NCBI GenBank assembly: GCA_964409905.1
Contig: CAYPET010000011.1
Span: 8,101 to 72,100, forward strand
Length of the DNA: 64,000 nucleotides
From: JAGNRR01 sp964409905
GTDB taxonomy: Bacteria > Bacteroidota > Bacteroidia > Chitinophagales > Chitinophagaceae
Direction of reading: 5' to 3'
Below the pieces are notes generated by a model, which saw nothing but the letters and a program-made list of their open reading frames with translations, had not been told where the DNA came from and did not search any database. A program made the translations under genes and the position numbers. Each line of letters starts with the position of its first letter. Position 1 is the stretch's first letter. Shown here in pieces: positions 8,621 to 19,354 of this stretch.

Positions 8621-9592
8621 TTAACGTGATAATATCAAGGCAATTTTTTTCAGGTCATCGGCCATTTGGTGGGCTTCTTTATTCTCAGAAGAAAAGGGCA
8701 CTTTTACAATACCACCGTTTTGTATACCAATCATTATTTTATTTTCACCATTTATTAGTGCTTCCACCGCATGAAATGCCAGCCGGCTTGCTAAAATACG
8801 GTCGTTAGGTGTCGGCGAACCGCCCCGCTGAATATGGCCTAGAATAGTAACGCGCGTTTTTAAATTGGGAATATGCTGATTAATGTATGTGTTAAGGTTT
8901 TCGGCACCGCCAAATTCATCGCCTTCTGCTACAATGATAATATTGGTTAATTTTTTTCGTCTTTGATCATTGGTTACATCGTCTATGAGCTGTTGCAAAT
9001 CTTCTTGCTGTTCGGGTATAAAAAGATGTTCTGCACCGCAGGATATGGCACTATGTAAAGCTAAATAACCAGCATCGCGCCCCATAACCTCAACAAGAAA
9101 TATCCGATCATGCGCCTCAGCAGTATCACGAATTTTGTCAATTGCACTTACTGCCGTATTCAATGCAGTATCAAAACCAATTGTCATATCTGTACCCGCA
9201 ATGTCATTATCAATAGTGCCGGGCACGCCCACCACAGCAATGCCATGTTCTGATGCTAACTTTTGCGCACCTCTGAAGCTGCCGTCTCCGCCAATCACCA
9301 CCAGTCCCTCAATGCCTTTATTTTTTAAATTGGCAGCAGCCTTCGCTCTACCGGCAGCCTCTAAAAATTCGTCACTGCGAGCGGTTTTGAGTATTGTTCC
9401 ACCGCGTTGTATAATGTTTGAAACATCGGTGGTTTTAAGGGCTACAATCTCGTTGTCAATTAAACCCTGATACCCCCTATAGATACCATGACATGTTAAA
9501 CCGTTGTGTATTGCAGTTCTAACCACTGCTCGAATGGCAGCATTCATGCCTGGCGCGTCCCCTCCGCTTGATAAAACAGCTATGTTATTCAT
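8621..9592 (-). CDS. pfkA: 6-phosphofructokinase, ATP-type
   Basis: The enzyme phosphorylates fructose-6-phosphate in glycolysis. The 323 residues match the bacterial PfkA family: nucleotide motif SSGGDAPGMN at the N-terminus, GGDGSFRGA near residue 100, the catalytic GTIDNDIAGTD, and EVMGRDAGYLAL. Gly at the GGDGS position suggests ATP rather than pyrophosphate as donor, as known for the family. The start codon lies inside the end of the upstream M1 peptidase gene (8-nt overlap), so the pair is translationally coupled. That is an odd partnership of a periplasmic peptidase with a glycolytic enzyme. Confidence 0.94.
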   Translation of the reverse strand: MNNIAVLSSGGDAPGMNAAIRAVVRTAIHNGLTCHGIYRGYQGLIDNEIVALKTTDVSNIIQRGGTILKTARSDEFLEAAGRAKAAANLKNKGIEGLVVIGGDGSFRGAQKLASEHGIAVVGVPGTIDNDIAGTDMTIGFDTALNTAVSAIDKIRDTAEAHDRIFLVEVMGRDAGYLALHSAISCGAEHLFIPEQQEDLQQLIDDVTNDQRRKKLTNIIIVAEGDEFGGAENLNTYINQHIPNLKTRVTILGHIQRGGSPTPNDRILASRLAFHAVEALINGENKIMIGIQNGGIVKVPFSSENKEAHQMADDLKKIALILSR

Positions 9593-12107
9593 TTTCAGTT
9601 ATTTTTTTTGGTAATAATTTTTTATTTATTAATTGTCTTCTCACCCTTGCGTCTTTTTCGTCATGCATTATCTGCTCGAGATCCAACATTTTTTCGGTTT
9701 GCTTGGTCTTGGTAATAAAATCATTTAGAGCTAATATAGCGGCATAACGTGTCCATGCCTGTGTATCATTTTTGGCATGCTGGGTAATGGATTGCCAAAA
9801 TACATTTTGCTGATATGGCGGCATTCGGCTTGCCCAGTTACTGTAATTGCTAATTATAATATTCCGTGAATTCCCAACTTGGCGCATCAGGTTATATTCA
9901 AAAAAATTGCAAGTGCTGTCCGCTAGTTCGCCGTAGATATTGGCAATGGCTTCAAATAATTCAGCATCTGCATCAGTTGCTACTTGTTGAGCGATTCTAA
10001 GAGATTTTTCAGGGGTTATTTTTTTACAGGCGTTTAGGGCAGCAGCAGCCACTTTATATGAAGGGCTATTGGTCCATTCAAGATAATAGGTTAGCAGGCT
10101 GGTATCTGAGGTACGTGCTAAAATGTTTATTGCCTCAGACCGCAAATCATTATTTTTTGAATTTTTAGCAACGTTTATTAATTCATCTTTTGCTTTATCT
10201 AGTATTGCAACCTCTTCCCAGTTTGCATATCGTATGGCCGTGGTTGCTACGTAGCTGCTTGTATCACTTATTGCATGAAGCAGCAAATCAGTTTCATTTT
10301 TTGTTTTGATATCTTTTTCATTGATGAAATCAAGAAGGCGCATTTTTTCAATGTAATTAGTTGCAGCGTCGAAATATGGTATTAATTGATCATTTTGAAT
10401 TGTCTTATTTTCTATTTCACCAATGAAAATACCATTTGGGTCGGGATAAATAAATTGTCGAACATCTTTATTGGGCACAGTGTATTTAGTTTTTTGTTTT
10501 TGACAATGGACGGTATAAAGACTGTCGCCGTATCGGAATTGAAAAGGGAAACTGAATAAGGAGTCTTCCTGCGTTTGATTTATTTCTAGTGCTATTGAGT
10601 CATTGGTAACAGTTGCATTTAGTGTGATTTTTGGGTGGCCTCCACGATAAAACCATTGCTGAAAAAAATAGGATAAATCTTTACCCGAGGTTTTTTCTAA
10701 GGATTGTTTCAGGTTTGATGCTTCGGCATCTTTATAAGCAAAGGTTTCCAGATAGTGCTTTATTCCAGAAAAAAAAGCTTTGTCCCCAAGGGTGTATTTT
10801 AGCAAATTAATGATTCTTGCCCCTTTTTGATAGGTTATCGGATTGAACATATCCTCTTTATCATCAAAATAAAAATGTACGAGCGGACCGTCGTATCTTT
10901 TTGAGTAGCGCAGGTAAGAGCGCATACTATTGTAGATATGCGATAGCTCTTTCTCTCTGCCATATTTATATCCAAACCAAAGTTGTTCGCCAAAAGTTGC
11001 AAAACCTTCATTGAGTGTGAGGTGTGACCAAGACTCGCAGGTGACTAAATCACCAAACCACTGGTGAAAAAGTTCATGGGCTATGATGCCGTCATTTTGT
11101 TTATCAAGAAGCTCACGATTATTTTTTTGCACAAATTCACCATGTAAAGTGGCGCTTGTATTTTCCATAGCGCCAGATACATAATCGCGCACTACTACTT
11201 GAGCATATTTTTGCCAGGGGTATTCAACTCCTAATTGATTTGAATAAAATTCGAGCATTTCTTCTGTATGCTGAAAAATGTTTTTAGCATAGGGGTGGTA
11301 GGCCGGCTCTAGATAGTAGCTCACTTCTTTTCCTCGCCAAGTCGAAGTAGTTTTTTTGAAGTTTCCTATAGCCATCATAACGAGGTAGGCGCTCATTGGT
11401 TTGTCTGATATCCAAATATCTGTGCGGCTATTATCATTATTTTGTATCGTATTAGTCATTAATCCATTGCATAATGTGGTCATGGTATCTGGCACAGTAA
11501 TGTGTATTTCGAAAGTCATTTTTTCAAATGGCTTATCTACGGTGGCAAACCAATTGGAGTTGGCTTCAGTCTCTCCTTGTGTCCATAGTTGTATTGGCTT
11601 ATAGGGTTCGGATTGGTCCGTATTGATAAAGTACAATCCTTTTGCGTCGCTAATCGCTGCACTTCCTGAGGCGGCTGATTTGTCTGGCTGAGCGATATAA
11701 TTCAGTTGAAGCACACAACTGTCACTTGCTAGTAGCCTTTTTGCTGGATAAATTACGAGTTGCTGATAGTTATAATTATACCGAAGGTCGACACTTTCGT
11801 GATTGCACGATAGTGAGATTTGGTTGAAAATGAAATTTTTTGCATCTAGTATAAATGAATCTATTGGGTAAGAGTAAGGTGTGAATATGATGGCTTCTTC
11901 TCCAAGACATTCATGCTTATCCCAGTTGAATGAAACTCTCAAAGTAGTATGCAGAATGTCAATGTTTTTATCTGGGTGCTCATGAAATATTTTTTGTTTT
12001 GCACTAATAGTAAGAGGGGATAGCAATACTCGTTTTTGTGGTTTTTTATTAACCGAACAGGACGCTAGTACAAGCACGAAAATTAAAAGTGGAATACTTT
12101 TTGACAT
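9585..12107 (-). CDS. M1 family metallopeptidase, lipoprotein
   Basis: This 840-residue zinc aminopeptidase carries a lipoprotein signal (hydrophobic segment ending LASC-S), so it is probably anchored in the periplasm or on the outer membrane. Catalytic elements are complete: GAMEN at residues 312-316, HELFH at 344-348 and the third zinc ligand Glu367 in NEGF, giving the exact HExxHx18E spacing. After the catalytic and small beta domains, the last ~280 residues look like HEAT-type helical repeats (AIRYANWEEVA, EAINILARTSD, AALNACKK). It should trim N-terminal residues from peptides for uptake. A TACTTTTG box lies five bases before the ATG; pfkA overlaps its end. Confidence 0.92.
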   Translation of the reverse strand: MSKSIPLLIFVLVLASCSVNKKPQKRVLLSPLTISAKQKIFHEHPDKNIDILHTTLRVSFNWDKHECLGEEAIIFTPYSYPIDSFILDAKNFIFNQISLSCNHESVDLRYNYNYQQLVIYPAKRLLASDSCVLQLNYIAQPDKSAASGSAAISDAKGLYFINTDQSEPYKPIQLWTQGETEANSNWFATVDKPFEKMTFEIHITVPDTMTTLCNGLMTNTIQNNDNSRTDIWISDKPMSAYLVMMAIGNFKKTTSTWRGKEVSYYLEPAYHPYAKNIFQHTEEMLEFYSNQLGVEYPWQKYAQVVVRDYVSGAMENTSATLHGEFVQKNNRELLDKQNDGIIAHELFHQWFGDLVTCESWSHLTLNEGFATFGEQLWFGYKYGREKELSHIYNSMRSYLRYSKRYDGPLVHFYFDDKEDMFNPITYQKGARIINLLKYTLGDKAFFSGIKHYLETFAYKDAEASNLKQSLEKTSGKDLSYFFQQWFYRGGHPKITLNATVTNDSIALEINQTQEDSLFSFPFQFRYGDSLYTVHCQKQKTKYTVPNKDVRQFIYPDPNGIFIGEIENKTIQNDQLIPYFDAATNYIEKMRLLDFINEKDIKTKNETDLLLHAISDTSSYVATTAIRYANWEEVAILDKAKDELINVAKNSKNNDLRSEAINILARTSDTSLLTYYLEWTNSPSYKVAAAALNACKKITPEKSLRIAQQVATDADAELFEAIANIYGELADSTCNFFEYNLMRQVGNSRNIIISNYSNWASRMPPYQQNVFWQSITQHAKNDTQAWTRYAAILALNDFITKTKQTEKMLDLEQIMHDEKDARVRRQLINKKLLPKKITENE

Positions 12108-12112
12108 ACTGA

Positions 12113-12120
12113 CAAAAGTA
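12113..12120 (-). promoter_or_regulatory. -7 promoter element of M1 peptidase-pfkA (TACTTTTG)
   Basis: The minus-strand TACTTTTG matches TAnnTTTG and is followed by five bases and then the ATG at 12107, another candidate leaderless start. Confidence 0.6.
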
Positions 12121-12159
12121 GGCGATAAAATCTATGTAATATTGTAAAAAAAGGATGCT

Positions 12160-12573
12160 ATGCAATATTGGTTGATGAAATCGGAGCCCTTTAAATACAG
12201 CTGGGAACAGTTGAAAAAAGATAAAAAAACATTCTGGGATGGTGTGCGTAATTATGCAGCACGAAATAATATGAAAGCAATGAAGAAAGGCGATTTGGCT
12301 TTTTTTTATCATAGCAACGAGGGTTTAGAAATTGTCGGCATTGCCGAAATTGTTAAGGAATTTTATCCAGATCCTACCATAGATGATGAACGCTGGGTTG
12401 CCGTGGATATTAAACCCCTAGAAGATATGAAGCGACCTGTTTCGTTGCAGGCAATAAAAGCAGAGCCAAGACTTGCAGATATGGACTTGGTAAGGCTAAT
12501 GCGTTTATCTGTGGGTCAAGTTAAAAAGGCAGAGTTTGATTTGATATTAAAAATGGGCGAAACGAAATTATAA
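12160..12573 (+). CDS. EVE domain-containing protein
   Basis: The 137-residue product is a single EVE (PUA-like) domain of the thymocyte-nuclear-protein-1 type. Visible are the N-terminal YWLMKSEPFKYSW, WDGVRNYAARNNM, and the strand AFFYHSNEGLEIVGIAEIV. EVE domains read modified bases in nucleic acid in several families; the target of this stand-alone bacterial type is not established. The gene is divergent from the M1 peptidase (52 nt between starts). Its 3' end overlaps the end of the degraded kinase locus by six bases. Confidence 0.9.
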   Translation: MQYWLMKSEPFKYSWEQLKKDKKTFWDGVRNYAARNNMKAMKKGDLAFFYHSNEGLEIVGIAEIVKEFYPDPTIDDERWVAVDIKPLEDMKRPVSLQAIKAEPRLADMDLVRLMRLSVGQVKKAEFDLILKMGETKL

Positions 12574-15500
12574 TGCCAATTTAATATCGACGGAGTTGTC
12601 CGCATCCTCGCTATCTTCGTATCCAGTGTATTCAGGAATTTCAATATGAAACTGACTCCCTTGACCTTCAACACTTTCAAAATATATGTTGCCGCCTGTT
12701 TTCAGCATGATGTCTTTGCACATAGCTAAGCCAAGCCCAGAGCCTAAATTTTTCGTCGTAAAATTCGGTTCGAAAATTTTATCAGCGTAAGCCTCTGGTA
12801 TTCCGTCACCATTGTCTTGAATCGTAATTTTTATGATGTTTTTGGCTGCCTTGGTAACTGTTAGCATTATCTGTCCAAGACGGTTTTCAGGTATGGACTG
12901 AATAGCATTTTGAATAACGTTGGTTATGACTCGGATTATTTTTACCTTGTCAACATGGACATTGATGTCTTTTTTTGGTAATACAAACAAAAATTCTGCT
13001 TCATCGTTGTCGGAATATATTCCGGTAGCGGCGGCGAGAATTTCATTTAGTGATTCTTTTTTGGCGTCGATATCAATCATTTTGGCGAACTCGCTAAAAT
13101 TGGAAGCGGTTCTTGCTAAAACGTTTATTTGATCCAAAACTGTCTTGGTCATTTTTTGAGTTAACTCCCGAAGGTTTGGGTCATTTCTTTTTATGGCCAT
13201 TTGTAAGGATTGCAACGAAAGGCTCATTGGGGTTAACGGATTTTTGATTTCATGAGCAATTTGTTTGGCCATTTCGCGCCATGCCAATTCGCGTTCGGAC
13301 TTGGCAAGCATTGCTGTACTATTTTCGAGTTTGCGTAACGTGCGGTTATATTCTTTGATTAGTAATCCGATTTCATCGCTATGTGGCCAAGATAATGGCT
13401 CGTTGGTTTGCATTAGATTGATTTTTGAGAACTGACCAACAATATGTGAAAATGACTTCGTGAGACGTTGGGTTATGTAAAATGCAAATAGTGAAGAAAG
13501 TAAAAAATGAAGGCGTAAATATTGATCAGCATTGTAACAATATCCGAATTATTTTGTTTGATAGACTGGAAGGTTTTGAAATTTGGGATTTCCAGATAGC
13601 CTATTTTTTCACCTCGCTTGTTTTGGATATCAGTGTAAATAGTATAGTACTGCAATGACCCTATACGCTCATTTATCAGTGCATGTGCACTTTGCTTTTT
13701 TTGAAGCAGCAATCGTGCTATTGGATTCATTAACTCCGGAATGATGTTTTTAAGCCTGATGGGGATAGTAGTGAAAATCCTGTTGCCGTTGAGATCAAAA
13801 ATATTGACGTCGACTTCATGTTTGTCCAAATAGGGGTTAATTGTTTGCGTAATAAATGGGGCATTCAAGCTATCGGCAGTGAGCGATGTTTTATTGCTCA
13901 CGTTATCCATATTGGTAATGGCTTCGTTCACTTCATCTGATGTGCTATAGGCATTTACTAATGCTTTTTGTTTTGAGTTGCTATTAAATATATAAACGGT
14001 AATAAGACCAATTAAGATAAGGGAAATTAGTTCTACCAGCAGTATTGAAAGATGTATACGCATGCGCAATGTTAGACCTAGAAGATTGACAAGCCTTTTC
14101 CTTCTTAGGTTTGATCGCGCGACGATATTACCAAGTATGTATAGCGATACGAGCAAAAAGATAATAGTGAAAAGATAAGCGTAAGTGTTACTAACGATAT
14201 ACAAAGCCTTCGACGACTTACGAATAATGACAGCCCTTTTTGGATTTGCGTTTTTGTTGTAGGCATTCACATCTGTGTAGGCACTGAAGATGCCATTTTT
14301 ATAAAAGGATAGAGGTGTTGTTTTTTTTAGTTTTACAGGAAATTGTTCTAAGCCTGACTGCCATACAATTTCATCATTTTCATAAAAGGCATAAAAATAA
14401 TTATCTGTTATGAGTTGCCCTTTGAAGTAATATTTCTTATCAATGATTGGATTTTCACTATTGCTCCTTTCGATGACTGGATTTTTTAATTGAATGATAA
14501 CTTGATATTTCCCGATAGCTAGTGGCAATATATACTGTTCTTTACCTAATACATTAGAAAGATAGATATTAGGCTTTAGTTGTTTTACATGTTTAATTTG
14601 GTCCGATAGGACTTCAAGAAACGAATTGTGATTTTTTTGCTCATCAGAAAAAGTTTGAATGGTAATTTTTGTTTTGAACAATTCATCAAGCTTTACGAGA
14701 TACTTTTTTTCTAATTCTTGCTAAGTTCGATGCTATTTAACTGGGTAAGACTACTATCTTTCTTCAATTCACCCTGAAGATTGGCTAACACGGATATTGT
14801 TTTATCATTTTCAAAATTGATAATCCGCTCGGCAAATTTCTTTCGCAGTTGAATTTCTTTTTCAGCCTCAAAGTGATAGATATACAGTACACAACTTAGC
14901 GATAGGAATATTATCCAATAGACTAATTTGTAAGAATTAAAGTCAAATCGACTATTTAGAAACTTTGAGTTTAGAAACAAAATAAGTACTACTGTCAAGA
15001 TAGCACCATAAAGAAAGGGTGTGAAGAATGTATGATTAGTAAGAAAGTAAACAACGATAATGGCAATTATTGGTACATAGTATTTTAGATATTTGTTGGG
15101 AGCGTAGGTGTCAAAATATTTGTTGTAAATAATTGTGGCGAGAACATAATTCATAAAAATGAGCAATAAAGTGCCCAGGCCAATAATCATGAATGGTGTT
15201 AGGTTTGAGGTGTTAGTTGTATCAAACTCCAAGGTGCTAATGTTTACAATTTTGTAGATATACAAGATTGATAAATAACCCATTAATGCTAATAAACTGC
15301 TGATGAGCAATAAAAAAATACTTTGTTGGTATTCCTTTTTTAACTTGAATATTTTGTTTTGAATATTCATTATAAAGAAAAACAGTATCCAAAATAATAG
15401 CGAAACATTAATGAAAATATCCCCTAAGGATTTATCTATTATACCGCCTTTGTACAGGCTATCGCTGAATAAATAGAAGTCATTATAATTATCCGGAAAA

Positions 15501-16343
15501 CCAAACCAATATGTAAGTAAGCGAATACTAACTGTAGTTAAAATAAGCAGTGAAAAATACAGCAAGGGGTTCCTTTTTACAGAAACCTTAAAATACGTGT
15601 GAATGGATACTCCAAATAAAATAAAGGGGACGGCAGCCAGAAAAAAATCTAAGAAATTTTTATTGGTGAGTGAATGGGAATTATCCTTTCTTACTAAAGC
15701 GAGTCGTGGCGTATGATTTATTTTTATTTAATGCAGGTCTTTTATATCATATCTTACCTTGTTAAGCTTTTCAAGTTTAAAACCAAAATCTTCTTGCACT
15801 AAGTTTTGGTTGTGAGTAAATGCAAAATGTGATATTAAGAAAGAACTTTTTATGTCATCGTAATTTGAATAAATAGGGAAGACCCCAACGAAACTATAGG
15901 TCGCATTATTTATAATTAACAGCTGTTTATAAATTGCCTGAAATGTCCCATTGTTTTCCGTTATAAATAGGGAGTCTTTCTCGAGTTTATTTTGTTCAAC
16001 ATGGGGTATGGATTTTGTTCATTGAATCAATGAGTCATTTTTATAAATCAACATTGACCAATTTCGATTTGCCAATTGCTCGAGGTTGGAGGCGTTAAGC
16101 ATTTGGCTATCCCCTGTTCACTATCCAGACTTTTTGCAAGGGTTTTAAATTCATTAAGTCTTGCCGTTAAGTCTTTTTCAATTTCTTGTGCAATTGACTT
16201 TGGAGATAATCTGGTAAACAGTAGTTCGTTGACTGGTCAAATAGCTAAAATGAAAAAAAAGCAGCAAGAGCAATAAAGATTCGTCTATCTATATCAAACG
16301 GAAAGCGAAATGTCTTATTCGGGTATGTATTTTGATTATTCAT
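12568..16343 (-). pseudogene. NtrY-like membrane sensor histidine kinase, decayed
   Basis: Read on the minus strand, one ~1258-codon kinase can be followed across three frames. It has an N-terminal helix from the ATG at 16343, an extracytoplasmic part (MLNASNLEQLANRNWSMLIY), several membrane helices, a second extracytoplasmic part, a HAMP-like linker, the H-box AHEIKNPLTP, an N-box and DNGDGIP/GSGLGLAM ATP-lid motifs. It is interrupted by stops in the continuing frame at 16237-16239 (TGA), 16019-16021 (TGA) and 15728-15730 (TAA). Frameshifts occur at the A8 run 16253-16260, the C4 run 16111-16114, within 14712-14722, and at the A6 run 13502-13507. Only the last 281 codons (13413-12568), with the kinase core, remain as a continuous ATG-started frame. 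Its start overlaps the mazG stop, so it was the second gene of that operon. Confidence 0.88.
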
Positions 16344-17106
16344 TTTTCTTAACATCATTCCAAATTGCGTCTAACTCTGATAAGCTCATCGCACTTAAAT
16401 CTCCATTACTTTGTTGCACGCGTTGTTCCATCTGATTAAACCTATTAATGAATTTTTTGTTTGTCTTCTCAAGGGCCGCTTCTGGATCAATGTCTAAGTA
16501 ACGAGCATAATTAACCATTGAAAATAATACATCACCAAATTCCTTTTCCATTTCCAATCGATTTTGTTGTTGCATGGCAAAGTAAAATTCTTCCCATTCT
16601 TCATCAATTTTGTTCTTCACATCCTCAGCTTTTTCCCACTCAAAACCAACCTGCTTGGCCTTTTCCTGTAGGCGATATGCTTTTACCATGGCCGGAAGGC
16701 TTTTAGGTACACCGCTTAAAACGCCTTTTTTGCCTTCCTGTAGTTTCAAGTTTTCCCAATTTTTCTTAACATCCTCCTCGTTATTGACTGATGTTGTCTC
16801 ATAAATATGGGGATGTCGGGATACTAATTTTTTGCAGACGCCATGTATCACATTTTTTCTACTGAAGTGGTTCTTCTCTTCCGCTAATCTGATATAGAAT
16901 ATGATGTGTAGTAAAATATCGCCCAATTCTTCTGCAATACCATCCCAATTTTCTTCATCAATTGCATCGGCCAGCTCATAAGTTTCTTCTATGGTTAATT
17001 TGCGCAGAGAATGAATATCTTGTTTTTTGTCCCATGGGCATTTTTTACGCAACACTGCAAGTATGCCTTCTAGTCGTTCATAAGAGCCAGAATAAGAATC
17101 TTTCAT
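16336..17106 (-). CDS. mazG: Nucleoside triphosphate pyrophosphohydrolase MazG
   Basis: MazG hydrolyses (d)NTPs to monophosphates and pyrophosphate, cleansing aberrant nucleotides and modulating stress responses. The 256-residue protein has the two tandem all-alpha MazG domains. The first has CPWDKKQDIHSL, EETYELADAI and EELGDILLH (the EExxE...ExxD metal site). The second has DEEWEEFYFAM and EKEFGDVLFSMVNYAR. The start MKDSYSGSYERLEGI is reasonable; the ATG is 100 nt from the divergent nucleoside transporter. The downstream kinase pseudogene began inside its last codons. Confidence 0.94.
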   Translation of the reverse strand: MKDSYSGSYERLEGILAVLRKKCPWDKKQDIHSLRKLTIEETYELADAIDEENWDGIAEELGDILLHIIFYIRLAEEKNHFSRKNVIHGVCKKLVSRHPHIYETTSVNNEEDVKKNWENLKLQEGKKGVLSGVPKSLPAMVKAYRLQEKAKQVGFEWEKAEDVKNKIDEEWEEFYFAMQQQNRLEMEKEFGDVLFSMVNYARYLDIDPEAALEKTNKKFINRFNQMEQRVQQSNGDLSAMSLSELDAIWNDVKKNE

Positions 17107-17206
17107 GATTTTATAAATCTACACAGAAAGGTGTAAAATACATGTCATTAATTTTCATTTTTATTTTCAGGTCAGCGTATTATATTCACATTAAAGAACA
17201 TTCTAA

Positions 17207-18478
17207 ATGGAAAGATGGCAAGGCTTATTGGGGATTGTGTTTATTCTGCTTCTAGCTTGGATATTCAGTAATAATAGAAAAGCAATTAACCTACAATTGG
17301 TTTTTACTGGTTTAGGACTTCAAATGTTAATCGGTTTGTTGATTTTAAAAGTGCCTGTTATCAAATATTTTTTTGAGATGATAGGTAAAGCGGTTGAGAA
17401 AATTGATGCAGCGGCTTTTAAGGGGGCGGCTTTTGTATATGGTGGTATTGCTGTTTTTGATCCTACATCGGGTGAAACCATGTTATATAGGGCTGGTGAG
17501 AATCTGTCTTCGACAGCGCGTCCTTTTATTTTTGCTTTTAATGTATTAGCCACTATTATCATTATCTGCATATTGGTGGCCATTTTATATCACTTTGGTA
17601 TAATGCAACGCATAGTTGGTTTTCTGGCTAAATGGATGAATAAGCTACTGCGCGTTTCCGGCGTTGAAAGTTTAAGTAATGTAGGGAGTGCCTTTGTTGG
17701 GCAGGTAGAGGCGCAAGTTATGATTCAGCCTTATATAAAAAGTATGACGCGCAGTGAAATCATGGCTAGTATGGCGGGCAGTTTCGCTTGTATTTCTGGT
17801 TCGGTTATGGCTGTTTACGCTTCTTTTGGTATCGATATGAAATTTTTACTCACTGCTAGTCTGATGGCTGCCCCTGGTGCATTGGTAATTGCCAAAATGC
17901 TTTACCCCGAAACGGAAATTTCACATACCAAAGGGAATGTTACCATCAACACAAAGAGCCAATATGATAGCACCATTGATGCGATAACACATGGGGCTTC
18001 AGATGGTATGAAAATATCACTGAATGTGTTTGCTATGCTAATTGGTTTTATTGCTTTAATAGCCCTCATCGATACAGGCCTCTCGTACTTACCCTTTAGT
18101 GAAACAATACAGTTAAAAACAATTTTTGGGTGGCTTTTTTACCCACTAGCTTGGTTGTTGGGTACACCGAGCGCAGACTTGCAGCTAGTGGGTCAGTTAA
18201 TGGGTGCTAAATTGGCTATTAATGAATTTGTAGCATACTTAAACATGAAGGACATGATGACCGCTGGTTTGTTATCTGAAAAGGCGCAATTCATTGCCAG
18301 TTTTGCCCTTTGCGGTTTTGCAAATTTCGCCTCTGTGGGGATACAGATAGGTGGCATTTCAGCCTTATGCCCTGAAAGACGAAAAGACATTGCAAGTTTA
18401 GGTATGAAAGCAATGATGGCCGGTACGATGGCCTCTTATGTATCGGCAGCAATTGCTGGTATTATTTTAAGTTTCTAG
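17207..18478 (+). CDS. Concentrative nucleoside transporter (CNT/NupC family)
   Basis: This 423-residue inner-membrane protein matches the CNT family, which imports nucleosides with H+ or Na+. Three N-terminal helices lead to the family core GKAVEKIDAAAFKGAAFVYGG, then the gate/transport domains with FVGQVEAQVMIQPYI, GSFACISGSVMAVYASFG and FALCGFANFASVGIQIGG. Neighbouring mazG on the opposite strand and the nucleoside kinase at 32 kb are also nucleotide-related, but only proximity suggests a link. map begins 39 nt downstream with its own promoter box. Confidence 0.92.
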   Translation: MERWQGLLGIVFILLLAWIFSNNRKAINLQLVFTGLGLQMLIGLLILKVPVIKYFFEMIGKAVEKIDAAAFKGAAFVYGGIAVFDPTSGETMLYRAGENLSSTARPFIFAFNVLATIIIICILVAILYHFGIMQRIVGFLAKWMNKLLRVSGVESLSNVGSAFVGQVEAQVMIQPYIKSMTRSEIMASMAGSFACISGSVMAVYASFGIDMKFLLTASLMAAPGALVIAKMLYPETEISHTKGNVTINTKSQYDSTIDAITHGASDGMKISLNVFAMLIGFIALIALIDTGLSYLPFSETIQLKTIFGWLFYPLAWLLGTPSADLQLVGQLMGAKLAINEFVAYLNMKDMMTAGLLSEKAQFIASFALCGFANFASVGIQIGGISALCPERRKDIASLGMKAMMAGTMASYVSAAIAGIILSF

Positions 18479-18499
18479 TATGATGTATCAAGGAGATTG

Positions 18500-18507
18500 T
18501 AACTTTG
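18500..18507 (+). promoter_or_regulatory. -7 promoter element of map (TAACTTTG)
   Basis: This TAnnTTTG match lies ten bases before the map start codon, immediately after the nupC-like gene. It implies map can be transcribed independently. Confidence 0.5.
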
Positions 18508-18517
18508 CCAACCTCTT

Positions 18518-19354
18518 ATGATTTATTATAAAACAGCTGAAGAAATTGAATTACTGCGTGAGGCGAATTTATTAGTCTCTGCTACACATGCGGCAATATG
18601 TAATGAAATAAAACCTGGCGTTACAAGTAATTTTTTAAATAACCTTGCTGAGACTTTTATTTTGGACCATAATGCTATTCCTGCATTTAAAGGATATAAT
18701 GATTTTCCCGCCGCTTGTTGTATGAGTATAAATGATGCCGTGGTACATGGCTTTCCGTCTGATTATGAATTACGAGAAGGAGATATTATTAGTGTGGATA
18801 TAGGTACAATTCTCAATGGTTTTGTTGGTGATAGTGCCTATACTTATGCTATTGGCGAGCAAAAGCAAGAAACGTTAGAGTTATTAGCACGAACAAAAGA
18901 TTCGTTGTATTATGGTATTGAACAGGCAACCGTTGGAAAAAGAATTGGTGATATTGCTTTTGCAATACAACAAGCTACCGAAAAAAAATATGGCTATGGT
19001 GTTGTGCGGGAACTGACCGGGCATGGTGTTGGACATGATTTACATGAAGAACCCGAAGTGCCAAACTACGGCAAAAGAGGTCAAGGAATCAAACTATTAG
19101 AAGGTCTTACCATTGCGATAGAGCCAATGATAACTTTAGGCGATCGTTATATTTATTGTGAGGATGACGGTTGGACCATTAAAACAAAAGATGGTTCTTA
19201 TGCAGCACATTATGAGCATTCTATTGTAGTGCGGAAACATCGAGCCGATATACTATCCGACTTTGAAACGATTGAAGAGAACGAACGTAAGAATGTAAAT
19301 TTAAACTCCAAGTATCATAAACTTTGCGTAATGCAACAGCTTAAAAAAGATTAA
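18518..19354 (+). CDS. map: Methionine aminopeptidase, type I
   Basis: The enzyme removes the initiator Met from nascent proteins. The di-metal site residues are in place: Asp in SVDIGTILNGFVGDSAYT (two Asp), His in LTGHGVGHDLHE, Glu in IAIEPMI and Glu in YEHSIVV. The substrate His lies in DAVVHGFP. The 278 residues exceed the ~255 usual for type I, because about 25 polar residues follow the catalytic domain (ENERKNVNLNSKYHK). The 3' end overlaps convergent truA by four bases. Confidence 0.93.
   Translation: MIYYKTAEEIELLREANLLVSATHAAICNEIKPGVTSNFLNNLAETFILDHNAIPAFKGYNDFPAACCMSINDAVVHGFPSDYELREGDIISVDIGTILNGFVGDSAYTYAIGEQKQETLELLARTKDSLYYGIEQATVGKRIGDIAFAIQQATEKKYGYGVVRELTGHGVGHDLHEEPEVPNYGKRGQGIKLLEGLTIAIEPMITLGDRYIYCEDDGWTIKTKDGSYAAHYEHSIVVRKHRADILSDFETIEENERKNVNLNSKYHKLCVMQQLKKD

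Noticed and set aside
14704..14723. Programmed -1 frameshift at the A7 run in the kinase gene (sense strand).
   Set aside because: The upstream frame already stops (TAG) before the A run, and the locus contains other independent lesions.
15566..16343. Possible use of TGA as a sense codon in the sensor kinase.
   Set aside because: TGA ends other genes here (for example ribD), and the locus also has a TAA and several frameshifts, so decay explains it better than recoding.
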